From UBA9715 sp964553375 (GTDB taxonomy: Bacteria; Actinomycetota; Coriobacteriia; Coriobacteriales; Eggerthellaceae), in the NCBI GenBank assembly GCA_964553375.1, contig CAZKKN010000079.1, forward strand, positions 1 to 6,585: 6,585 bases of DNA, read 5' to 3'. The position numbers and the translations under genes are program-made. The first letter of the stretch is position 1; the number at the start of each line of letters is the position of its first letter. The notes beneath the pieces are model-generated. The model was not told the DNA's origin. It searched no databases and saw nothing but the letters and a program-made list of their open reading frames with translations. Positions 1 through 5,032 of the stretch are shown here, in pieces.

Positions 1-332
1 ATGGCTATGTCTATTACAACGGCAATAATATGTACTATGCTGATTGGCTTGTTCAGGCATACCATTTTGCTCAAAGCAATTCATCTGCCATGGATGTTGC
101 TCTTCGCATAGCGGATTGGGCCGAGCCCGATGGCTATGTCTATTACAACGGCAATAATATGTACTATGCTGATTGGCTTGTTCAAGCATATGCATGTGCA
201 ATTGCTGGCGAATATTATGACAGGGCCAGAAGGATTGCTCGAAGGCTTGCTGACTGGGCTGAATCAGGTGGATACGTTTTTTACAACGGAAGCAATCTAT
301 ATCGTGATGACTGGTTGAATTTAGCAAATCAA
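1..332 (+). repeat. In-frame tandem repeat inside the first gene
   Basis: Bases 1-55 are identical to 130-184, a period of 129 nt (43 codons). Unit 2 is 138 nt long and is followed from about 270 by a diverged third unit. Because the periods are multiples of three, gain or loss of a unit changes protein length but not frame. Identity at the nucleotide level between units 1 and 2, including third codon positions, suggests a recent duplication or conversion. The array may continue upstream of the window. Confidence 0.85.
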
Positions 333-335
333 TAA
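1..335 (+). CDS. Aromatic tandem-repeat protein, 3' end only
   Basis: The reading frame is open from base 3 to the TAA at 333-335, and the start lies upstream of the window, so an ATG at 30 is probably internal. The visible 110 residues hold two full repeat units of 43 and 46 residues plus a partial third. Each unit begins with a Tyr/Asn-rich segment (GYVYYNGNNMYYADWLVQAY), continues into a probable amphipathic helix and ends in a DWAE-like motif. The last unit is diverged (GYVFYNG, then NLYRDDWL) and closes the protein. No signal peptide or membrane helix is visible in this part. The segment is AT-rich compared with the genes to the right. It ends 37 nt before the CFI-box gene and probably shares its transcript. 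I do not recognise the family. The GYVYYNG segments recall choline-binding or glucan-binding repeats, but the intervening helices do not fit those folds. Confidence 0.75.
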   Translation, partial: GYVYYNGNNMYYADWLVQAYHFAQSNSSAMDVALRIADWAEPDGYVYYNGNNMYYADWLVQAYACAIAGEYYDRARRIARRLADWAESGGYVFYNGSNLYRDDWLNLANQ

Positions 336-362
336 ACTAATCAACGAATCAAAACAGGCTAC

Positions 363-368
363 AGGAGG
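363..368 (+). promoter_or_regulatory. Shine-Dalgarno of the CFI-box gene
   Basis: AGGAGG lies 4 nt before the ATG at 373. This keeps the start before the CxxCxxC motif rather than at the internal ATG at 391, which would drop two of its three cysteines. Confidence 0.7.
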
Positions 369-372
369 CTGT

Positions 373-969
373 ATGGATTGCAGCGGCTGCATGTTCTGCG
401 GCGATACTTTCGACAATTTTCATCCTATATTGCGACCATACGTCGATCATTTAGGCTACTGCGCTATTGGAAATGTTTACGGACGTGCTAAAGGTGCACC
501 AGGACTTGTCCCGGATCCGGAAAACTTCAGCGCTCACCACATGTATGTTTGTCCGAGTTTTCAGCCAATAGGCAGTCAAGGCGAATTTACGGAGAATAAC
601 CATTCTTACGATCATATTTCTAGCAATACCAATCCTTCGGGCTGTTTTCTTACTTCTGCTTGCGTCGATGCGTTGGGCAAAGAAGACGATTGCTACGAGC
701 TCGAAACGCTCCGTAGATTTCGCGACGAATGGCTTGCCTGTCAGGAAGGCGGCGAGCAAGATATAGCGCGTTATTACGCTTTCGCGCCGGGTATTGTTAG
801 GCAGATAGACCAATTGCCATATAAGTTGGTTTTGTATACGGCAATATACAACGAGCTTATTGCTCCTTGCGTGAGCTTAATTGAAGAGAAAAAGATGCAA
901 GAAGCCTGGAATCTGTATAGGAGTTATACAGAAGAGCTAATTAGCAAATACTGCGAGTGTGCTGCATAA
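373..969 (+). CDS. Cysteine-rich CFI-box-CTERM-type protein
   Basis: This is a 198-residue soluble protein with no signal peptide or membrane helix. The start is set by AGGAGG at 363-368, 4 nt before the ATG. It opens with a CxxCxxC cluster (C3, C6, C9), which suggests metal or Fe-S binding. Further cysteines are C30, C60, C91, C97, C107, C123, C166, C194 and C196. The C-terminal half begins with CFLTSAC (residues 91-97), then DDCYELETLRRFRD, a YY-AP motif (134-139) and a helical tail. That pattern matches my memory of the CFI-box-CTERM domain, a C-terminal module of unknown function attached to varied N-termini. Gene 1 lies 37 nt upstream and is probably co-transcribed, while the J-domain gene lies 130 nt downstream. 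GC content is lower than in the carboxypeptidase region. No enzymatic role can be assigned; a redox, metal-binding or adaptor role is inference from the cysteines. Confidence 0.8.
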   Translation: MDCSGCMFCGDTFDNFHPILRPYVDHLGYCAIGNVYGRAKGAPGLVPDPENFSAHHMYVCPSFQPIGSQGEFTENNHSYDHISSNTNPSGCFLTSACVDALGKEDDCYELETLRRFRDEWLACQEGGEQDIARYYAFAPGIVRQIDQLPYKLVLYTAIYNELIAPCVSLIEEKKMQEAWNLYRSYTEELISKYCECAA

Positions 970-1082
970 ATACAGCTGATTCTTATGCAAGCTTGCGTCT
1001 ACTTGGCCTGATTCAGCCTTGTCCCTCTTTGATCAATCGAATCGTTCCTAACATCTTTCTGAGCAAGGACAACAATCTCATC

Positions 1083-1112
1083 ATGAAGCGCCTTCAACAA
1101 TGTATCGTCTGA
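1083..1112 (+). other. Possible nine-codon upstream ORF overlapping the J-domain start
   Basis: An ATG at 1083 begins a nine-codon frame (MKRLQQCIV) that ends in TGA at 1110-1112, just inside the J-domain gene but in another frame. The J-domain start itself has a poor ribosome site, so terminating ribosomes could re-initiate there. The Shine-Dalgarno for this small frame (AAGGA near 1065) is also too far away to be convincing. This may well be chance. Confidence 0.2.
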
Positions 1113-2554
1113 CTAAGTCCCGCGCAGAAAAGATTCTTGGGCTCGCCGGTGCATATGATTACAAGGCTTTCCGTAAAGCCGTGCGCGAGGCAACGAAGCT
1201 ACATCATCCGGACGTCGGTGGAACTGACGAAGAAATGGCTTTGGTCAACGAGGCCAAAGAATACCTGGAAACATACTTCCTCGACGATGAAAATGTAGTC
1301 ATTGAATGTTCGCCTCAATCTGATTCTGGCAATCATGGCGAATCGGTCAGCCGTGATGACGACGCTTCAACCGAATCATCTTGGAGCAAAGCCGACTGGG
1401 ATGATTTCTGGACAGCTGCGGAAGAAGACTTTTTCAGCGACGATGCCAGCAATGACGCACCCTTCACGGATTGCGAATACACGAGTAAGCCGCAAAGCCA
1501 GTGGGCCGAAGAAGACTGGCAGGCGTTCATGTCGTTCATGCCTCCCCGTTCGTTCAAGGACAAGCCCGAGTTCTGGGAGAACAAGAAGAAGAGTTGGAAC
1601 CCAGTCTACACAAGTCAACCCAAGAAGAATCCCTATACCGATCTCTATGAAGAGGATAAAAAGTCTACTGGTTGTGCTGTTAATGCGAGCCTCATCAGCA
1701 TAGAGAGCTGGGACGCCTTAAACCGTCCTTGGACTGATGATGAATGGTATTACTACTGGTTCACGAACGCCCGCTACCCCCGAGAAGACGGACTGAAGTG
1801 GGTTCGTTATGCGCCGCGATATATCTACGGTCCAGAAGCAGAACGCCAGGCAGCCAAGCACGCCCCCAGATATTGGGAAACGAGCCAGAAGTATCGAAGC
1901 GCCGCGAAGGACGACTGGGTGAACACCCCCTATGGACGGATCAGCGTCCTAAGCCTTGGTGGCTACTACACGGGAGAGAGAAGCGGATGGGGTGGAAACG
2001 TAGGTGTCCCGTTCGCGTACGCTCTATGCGAAGATTACGACTTGTGGCTTGGGATGAACCTTGCGGCGCAAAAAGAAGCGGTAGGCGTTCGTGATATCAC
2101 GCCCGTTGCATCGCATTATGGCTGGACGGGCTTGGAGTTCTTGCGCCCGGAAGATAAAGATGCTGCATGGGTTCGCGACCTAGGGCTGTACGTGCCTGAA
2201 ATTGATTGCGACATTTATCCGTCGGCACCAGAAGCGATAGGCGTATGGGAGCTGCATCCTGAGAACCCCGCGCTGACCCATCACGCCAAGATTGACCTGC
2301 CCGACCATAAGGCCCTCAACGAAAAGACCAGACGCCATATGAAGCAAGGCCCTGTTGGCCGCTTCATCGAGCGCCATCAAAAGGGCCTGGGCTGGTTGTT
2401 CGTCTTCATCGTCTACGAGGTTTCCGTGCGCATAGGATCTGCCGGCTTCGAATCAGGTGCTTTTGGGATTCCTGTGGCCTTCGCGATAGAGATAGCCGCG
2501 ACCGTTGTCGCCATCATTTTCAGGAAGAAAGTCATCGGCGCGCTGATACGTTAG
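1100..2554 (+). CDS. Membrane-anchored, Trp-rich J-domain protein
   Basis: The 484-residue product has an N-terminal J domain (about residues 7-60) with the HPD motif at 36-38, the signature by which J proteins stimulate Hsp70 (DnaK) ATPase. The J domain lies at the extreme N-terminus, and there is no Gly/Phe region or zinc-finger domain, so this is not canonical DnaJ. An acidic, Ser-rich linker (about 61-130) follows, then a long aromatic region. Two hydrophobic helices near 430-446 and 456-474 and a basic tail (RKK) end the protein, so the bulk is probably cytoplasmic and tethered by the C-terminus. By hand count there are 20 tryptophans (about 4%). Three copies of W-x3-[DE]-W-x2-[FY]-[WM] start at W95, W135 and W211. 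The ATG at 1100 lacks a good Shine-Dalgarno, and no other start codon occurs in frame back to the TAA at 1049. Client and partner are unknown. Confidence 0.85.
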   Translation: MYRLTKSRAEKILGLAGAYDYKAFRKAVREATKLHHPDVGGTDEEMALVNEAKEYLETYFLDDENVVIECSPQSDSGNHGESVSRDDDASTESSWSKADWDDFWTAAEEDFFSDDASNDAPFTDCEYTSKPQSQWAEEDWQAFMSFMPPRSFKDKPEFWENKKKSWNPVYTSQPKKNPYTDLYEEDKKSTGCAVNASLISIESWDALNRPWTDDEWYYYWFTNARYPREDGLKWVRYAPRYIYGPEAERQAAKHAPRYWETSQKYRSAAKDDWVNTPYGRISVLSLGGYYTGERSGWGGNVGVPFAYALCEDYDLWLGMNLAAQKEAVGVRDITPVASHYGWTGLEFLRPEDKDAAWVRDLGLYVPEIDCDIYPSAPEAIGVWELHPENPALTHHAKIDLPDHKALNEKTRRHMKQGPVGRFIERHQKGLGWLFVFIVYEVSVRIGSAGFESGAFGIPVAFAIEIAATVVAIIFRKKVIGALIR

Positions 2555-2603
2555 CCAGGGCAAGAAGCTGAGGGCGGCATACGCCCCCATCCCTCGACGC
2601 CCC

Positions 2604-2643
2604 CCCATTCGCTCCATGCCATCATCCCCGTCCCCTGACATAA
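2604..2643 (-). repeat. REP-like 40-bp repeat, copy A
   Basis: It matches copy B (4841-4880) at 38 of 40 positions in the same orientation, with mismatches at 2609 and 2614. On the minus strand it begins TTATGTCAGGGGACGGGG and contains the GGGGACGG core. TGTCA and TGGCA on that strand could pair with one G-T wobble, as in REP/RAYT-type palindromes. It lies exactly at the break point of the gene fragment at 2642-2839. Confidence 0.75.
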
Positions 2644-2839
2644 TCAACAGGTCGCATCCGAGTGCTTCCTCAATGCAGCTGGGCGACTCCATGAGGATGA
2701 GCTTCACCTGAACGGGTCCTTCAATGGCGCCGTTTTCCGCTGCGCTGGCGAGTTGCTTTTCCAACTCTGCCGTCAGTTTGTGGTCGGACCACTCGTCTGA
2801 TTCGTAGAGCACTCCCACGATGAAGGGTTCGGTTCCCAT
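2642..2839 (-). pseudogene. N-terminal gene fragment broken by repeat A (possibly an ATP-grasp-type protein)
   Basis: From the ATG at 2839, about 66 codons look natural: MGTEPFIVGVLYESDEWSDH begins a beta strand plus helix, and the segment ends EEALGCDLLI. From codon 67 the frame enters repeat A and reads low-complexity MSGDGDDGMERMGG, then continues open to 2453 as the antisense of the J-domain gene's 3' end. Those last codons are therefore not original. GAGC and AAGG motifs lie just upstream of the start. A -35/-10-like pair (TTGCTG, 16 nt, TAAAAG) may lie near 2862-2890 on the minus strand but is weak. The N-terminus reminds me of Coriobacteriia ATP-grasp/RimK-like proteins, which in memory continue after CDLL with a conserved RVFAS segment; this is a low-confidence recollection. 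Whether the shortened, extended protein is made is unknown. Confidence 0.55.
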
Positions 2840-2942
2840 AGCCTTGCTCCGCCTTCCTAAATTACTTTTACATCAAAATAATATCACAGCAAGCGTAGAT
2901 GGAAGCAACAATGAGCCTGACCCTTTGTTGTCTCTTCGGTTC

Positions 2943-4013
2943 TCAGGGGATGTCGGCGTAAAGGTCCAAGCTGTCTTGGAAACGCGCGTCGTCGGTTGAG
3001 CCCATGACCACACATATATAGGTGCAGCCGTTTTTCCTCGCAGCCGACACAAGGCACGACCCAGCCTGCTCCGAGCTGCCCGTCTTCACGCCCAAAGCGC
3101 CGGGGAGGTAATAGGGGCTGTTAGGGTTGACCAGCTCGTTTGTGTTGTAAAAGGTGCTTTTGCGTCCATTGGGCCACAGCTCCAGGGATTCATAGGTGCC
3201 TACGATCTTCGCAATCGTGGGATTGTTCAAGCAGGCGCGCGCCAGGATGGCCAGGTCGGCCGCCGTGGTGTACTGGCCGTTTGCGTCGGCGCCGTCCGGT
3301 GTGACGAAATGGGAATCCTGCGCGCCCAGGTCCGCCGCCTTGGCGTTCACGCGCTCCATGAACGCATCCACTGCCTGCTGGTCCGCCAAGCCGTTATTGT
3401 TGCTCGCCGCCCGGCCAGCGTGAGTGGCAAGGATATAGGCTGCATCGTTTCCCGAGGGCAGCAGCAAGGCAGTGAGCAGCTGCCGTGTGGTCAGTGTGTC
3501 GCCTTCGAACAGCCAGGCTCGGGAGGCTTCCTCATCTATGAGCTGCACTTCGCTGCCGGCGGTTATCTCCTCGTCAGGGGAGAGGATGTCCAGCACGGTA
3601 AGCGCCGTTGCCATCTTCGCCGTGCTAGCTGGGGCGATGCGCTCGGTGCTCGCTTTCTCAAAGATTGCTTCGTTCGATTCGGTGTCTACGAGCAGCACGT
3701 TTCGCGCGGATATGTTCTTCGGCGGCTTCGCCTCGCTGCCGGTGATAAATGAGCCACGGCTGGGGCCGCCCGCGCCGCCTGCATCGGCACCGGAAGCCGC
3801 GGTTGGGTTTGTGGCCACAAGCAGGGTCATCGCCACGAACAATGCTGCAACCACGCAAAGGAGCGCGACGGCGATCAGGAGTGCAACCTTCAGCTTTGGC
3901 TGCTTCTTCCGGGGGCGACGGGGGCAGCGCCCCGTGTAGCCCCCGGCGTAGCGCGGCTGGCTTCGTTGGAAATGAGCTGCTGCATGATGCGGCGCTTCTT
4001 GTTTTCGCTCCAT
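2943..4013 (-). CDS. Membrane-anchored D-alanyl-D-alanine carboxypeptidase (serine peptidase S11 family)
   Basis: The 356-residue protein is a low-molecular-weight penicillin-binding protein that removes the terminal D-Ala from peptidoglycan stem pentapeptides outside the membrane. All three active-site motifs are present: STAK (nucleophile S130, K133), SGN (187-189) and KTG (310-312). A basic cytoplasmic N-terminus (1-41, rich in R and K) precedes one membrane helix (about 42-66) and a Gly/Ala/Ser linker, so it is anchored by its N-terminus. The protein ends about 45 residues after KTG and lacks the C-terminal beta domain and amphipathic anchor of Escherichia coli PBP5. The start at 4013 is chosen because AAGGAGGA lies 7 nt upstream. 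A longer frame back to 4103 is open but includes that Shine-Dalgarno and promoter-like DNA. Closest named families are DacA/DacF, but the exact member is not decided. Confidence 0.92.
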   Translation of the reverse strand: MERKQEAPHHAAAHFQRSQPRYAGGYTGRCPRRPRKKQPKLKVALLIAVALLCVVAALFVAMTLLVATNPTAASGADAGGAGGPSRGSFITGSEAKPPKNISARNVLLVDTESNEAIFEKASTERIAPASTAKMATALTVLDILSPDEEITAGSEVQLIDEEASRAWLFEGDTLTTRQLLTALLLPSGNDAAYILATHAGRAASNNNGLADQQAVDAFMERVNAKAADLGAQDSHFVTPDGADANGQYTTAADLAILARACLNNPTIAKIVGTYESLELWPNGRKSTFYNTNELVNPNSPYYLPGALGVKTGSSEQAGSCLVSAARKNGCTYICVVMGSTDDARFQDSLDLYADIP

Positions 4014-4020
4014 GGTCTGG

Positions 4021-4028
4021 TCCTCCTT
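4021..4028 (-). promoter_or_regulatory. Shine-Dalgarno of the carboxypeptidase gene
   Basis: On the minus strand AAGGAGGA ends 7 nt before the ATG at 4013. It decides the start against an in-frame ATG 90 nt further upstream at 4103. Confidence 0.8.
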
Positions 4029-4070
4029 GAGCCTAAGCATACGTGTCAAGGAGACATTCCTGCCCTGAAC

Positions 4071-4106
4071 GGGAGAAACATAAGACCCAGCTAGGGAAAA
4101 CATAAG
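4071..4106 (-). promoter_or_regulatory. Paired direct repeats upstream of the carboxypeptidase gene
   Basis: On the minus strand CTTATGTTT occurs at 4098-4106 and again at 4076-4084, each followed by a C-rich trinucleotide (CCC), the second after one extra base. The spacing is 22 nt, about two helical turns, and the pair lies 60-95 nt before the start codon. That is suitable for a dimeric regulator binding one face of the DNA. I could not identify a convincing sigma-70 -35/-10 pair nearby. Confidence 0.35.
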
Positions 4107-4166
4107 GTTTCGTTAAGAGTCATAGGCTCCTGCGCCACCCTAAATCAAGTATCGGATCCGCAAAAT

Positions 4167-4202
4167 GATGGTCCGTGGGCAAATACCCCCTCGAGTCTGA
4201 CT
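4167..4202 (+). repeat. Left terminal inverted repeat
   Basis: This arm begins GATGGTCCGTGG and contains ATACCCCCTCGAGTCTGACT. It pairs with 4313-4348 with one mismatch (G at 4179 against T in the reverse complement of the other arm). Confidence 0.85.
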
Positions 4203-4221
4203 TCAGCGGTGAAATATGAAC

Positions 4222-4250
4222 GGTCTAGGTAGTCTTAGAGTGATCTAGGG
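4222..4250. repeat. Three ten-base phased degenerate repeats inside the MITE-like element
   Basis: GGTCTAGGTA, GTCTTAGAGT and GATCTAGGGA follow one another with a 10-nt period, so the TCTAGG-like cores face the same side of the helix. This may be a protein-binding array or degenerate chance similarity. Confidence 0.3.
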
Positions 4251-4312
4251 AGCGATATATCCCACACAATAGTTCATACTGTTGCCTAATATAGAGCAAC
4301 CGAGTACTCCTG

Positions 4313-4348
4313 AGTCAGACTCGAGGGGGTATTTGACCACGGACCATC
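4313..4348 (-). repeat. Right terminal inverted repeat
   Basis: This is the reverse complement of 4167-4202 apart from one base. The outward extension ATTTTG (4350-4355) mirrors CAAAAT at 4161-4166. Confidence 0.85.
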
Positions 4349-4390
4349 GATTTTGGTGCTATCGATTCCCATCCAAGCAATAAATGAGTA

Positions 4391-4415
4391 AGTCAAGGGG
4401 ACGGCTTTCTTGACT
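4391..4415 (+). repeat. REP-like palindrome C
   Basis: AGTCAAG (4391-4397) and CTTGACT (4409-4415) form a perfect 7-bp stem around an 11-nt loop. The GGGGACGG core shared with copies A and B spans 4397-4404, but on the opposite strand. The hairpin lies immediately after, and touches, the stop codon of the MerR-like fragment. It resembles widespread GTCAAGGGGACGG-type REP sequences linked to RAYT (IS200-like) transposases. It lacks a T-run, so it is not a standard intrinsic terminator. Confidence 0.6.
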
Positions 4416-4840
4416 CACTGCAGCCCGAACACGCCGCCGTGCGTCTCTGGCTCCTCCAGTCCTAGCGGGTCGTCGGCGTAAACCCTTACGGCCACGCGGA
4501 AGGCCGCCCAGGCGTTCGGCCACCCCGCGTAGAACGCCACGTGCGTGAGCATAGCTGCCATCTCGGCTGCCGTGTTGTAATACCAGCATTTGTAGGTGAT
4601 GAAGTCGAGCGTATCCTGCAGCTCTGCCATCTGGCGCTCTATCGCATCGCGGCGGCGGTGCGCCAAGGCGCGCCGTTCCTCGATGGTCTTGTCGCCCTGC
4701 TGGTAGAGGCTCGTGAACTCACGGATCTCGCTGAGCGTCATGCCCGAGAGCTTCAGGTGCCCGATGAGCCTTATCCAATCGAGGTCTTCCGCGGAGAACA
4801 TGCGGATGCCGCCTTCGGTGCGCCCGATGCGCGTCACCAT
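4415..4840 (-). pseudogene. Truncated MerR regulator fused to a carboxymuconolactone-decarboxylase-like C-terminus
   Basis: The frame gives 141 residues. Residues 5-90 match the wing and following helices of a MerR regulator (GRTEGGIRMFSAEDLDWIRL, then GDKTIEERRAL and AELQDTL-YKCWYY). About 35 N-terminal residues, including the helix-turn-helix and the usual LRYYE segment, are missing: the frame is closed by a TGA just upstream, and repeat B adjoins the ATG at 4840. No Shine-Dalgarno precedes that ATG. From about residue 91 the sequence changes to AEMAAMLTHVAFYAGWPNAW, typical of the C-terminal part of carboxymuconolactone decarboxylase/AhpD-like proteins, without their CxxC-His catalytic half. 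MerR and CMD genes are commonly neighbours, so an internal deletion joining the two is likely. A deliberate fusion protein is possible but would be unable to bind DNA normally. Confidence 0.7.
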
Positions 4841-4880
4841 CCCATCCGCTTCATGCCATCATCCCCGTCCCCTGACATAA
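4841..4880 (-). repeat. REP-like 40-bp repeat, copy B
   Basis: This is the same-orientation partner of copy A (2604-2643), 38 of 40 identical. On the minus strand it holds GGGGACGG followed by GATGATGGCATG. It directly abuts the ATG of the MerR-like fragment and replaces that gene's natural 5' end. Confidence 0.75.
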
Positions 4881-4893
4881 ATCCCCTGACATA
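4868..4893 (+). repeat. 12-bp direct repeat at the edge of copy B
   Basis: TCCCCTGACATA occurs at 4868-4879 and again at 4882-4893, separated by two bases. This looks like a partial duplication of the REP end or the junction of two REP units. Copy A lacks the second unit. Confidence 0.7.
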
Positions 4894-4919
4894 TGCTGCT
4901 CACCTTGCGAAACCGGTGC

Positions 4920-4948
4920 TTGACCTTAGCTGGCAGCTAATGAAATGC
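4920..4948 (+). promoter_or_regulatory. Weak promoter candidate for the DUF5067-type gene
   Basis: TTGACC (4920-4925) could be a -35 box, with AAATGC 17 nt downstream as a poor -10. It lies about 85-110 nt before the start codon, in otherwise unassigned DNA between repeat B and the gene. Only the -35 is persuasive. Confidence 0.25.
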
Positions 4949-5032
4949 CCAACGCTTCCTCTTATCATTGGTTGGTATTCACTGGGTGGCGGAGGCTTCC
5001 GAACGCCCTTTCCGACGAGCGAAAGGAACATG

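Larger units (their letters stand above)
4161..4355. mobile_element. MITE-like element with ~36-45 bp terminal inverted repeats
   Basis: The left arm 4167-4202 and the reverse complement of 4313-4348 match at 35 of 36 positions. The match continues outward with CAAAAT on both sides after a one-base gap, giving an element of about 195 bp. No open frame of note lies inside. The interior (4203-4312) is AT-richer than its neighbours and carries a nested 7-bp inverted repeat (TATGAAC at 4215-4221, GTTCATA at 4272-4278). TATCG occurs on both sides (4150-4154 and 4360-4364), a possible but unproven target duplication. It lies between the carboxypeptidase promoter and the MerR-like fragment. A non-autonomous transposable element is the most likely reading; a long structured RNA or regulatory inverted repeat is the alternative. 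Confidence 0.65.

Noticed and set aside
1..335. Choline-binding or glucan-binding repeat assignment
   Set aside because: The aromatic GYVYYNG motif is suggestive, but those repeats are about 20 residues of beta hairpin; here units are 43-46 residues with long helices.
987..996. Perfect palindrome GCAAGCTTGC after the CFI-box gene
   Set aside because: Ten bases with no loop and no extension; likely chance, with nothing to support an operator or terminator.
2572..2586. GGGCG-GCATA-CGCCC hairpin after the J-domain gene as terminator
   Set aside because: The stem is only five pairs and is followed by a C-rich, not T-rich, tract on the plus strand.
2906..2930. CAACAA/TTGTTG inverted repeat downstream of the carboxypeptidase as terminator
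   Set aside because: Only six A/T-rich pairs close the stem, the inner positions mismatch and no T-run follows.
3309..3939. Plus-strand open frames inside the carboxypeptidase gene
   Set aside because: They are GC-rich antisense shadows; the minus strand carries all S11 catalytic motifs.
4044..4049. TTGACA (minus strand) as -35 box of the carboxypeptidase gene
   Set aside because: A -10 box at 17-nt spacing would fall on the Shine-Dalgarno, so it cannot serve this gene.
4014..4103. N-terminal extension of the carboxypeptidase to ATG 4103
   Set aside because: It contains the AAGGAGGA site and the direct-repeat upstream region, and the frame there does not look like protein.
4541..5032. Long in-frame 5' extension of the DUF4190/DUF5067 gene
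   Set aside because: The extra codons are antisense of the MerR-like fragment and repeat B. A proper ribosome site and the typical Pro/Gln head start at 5033.
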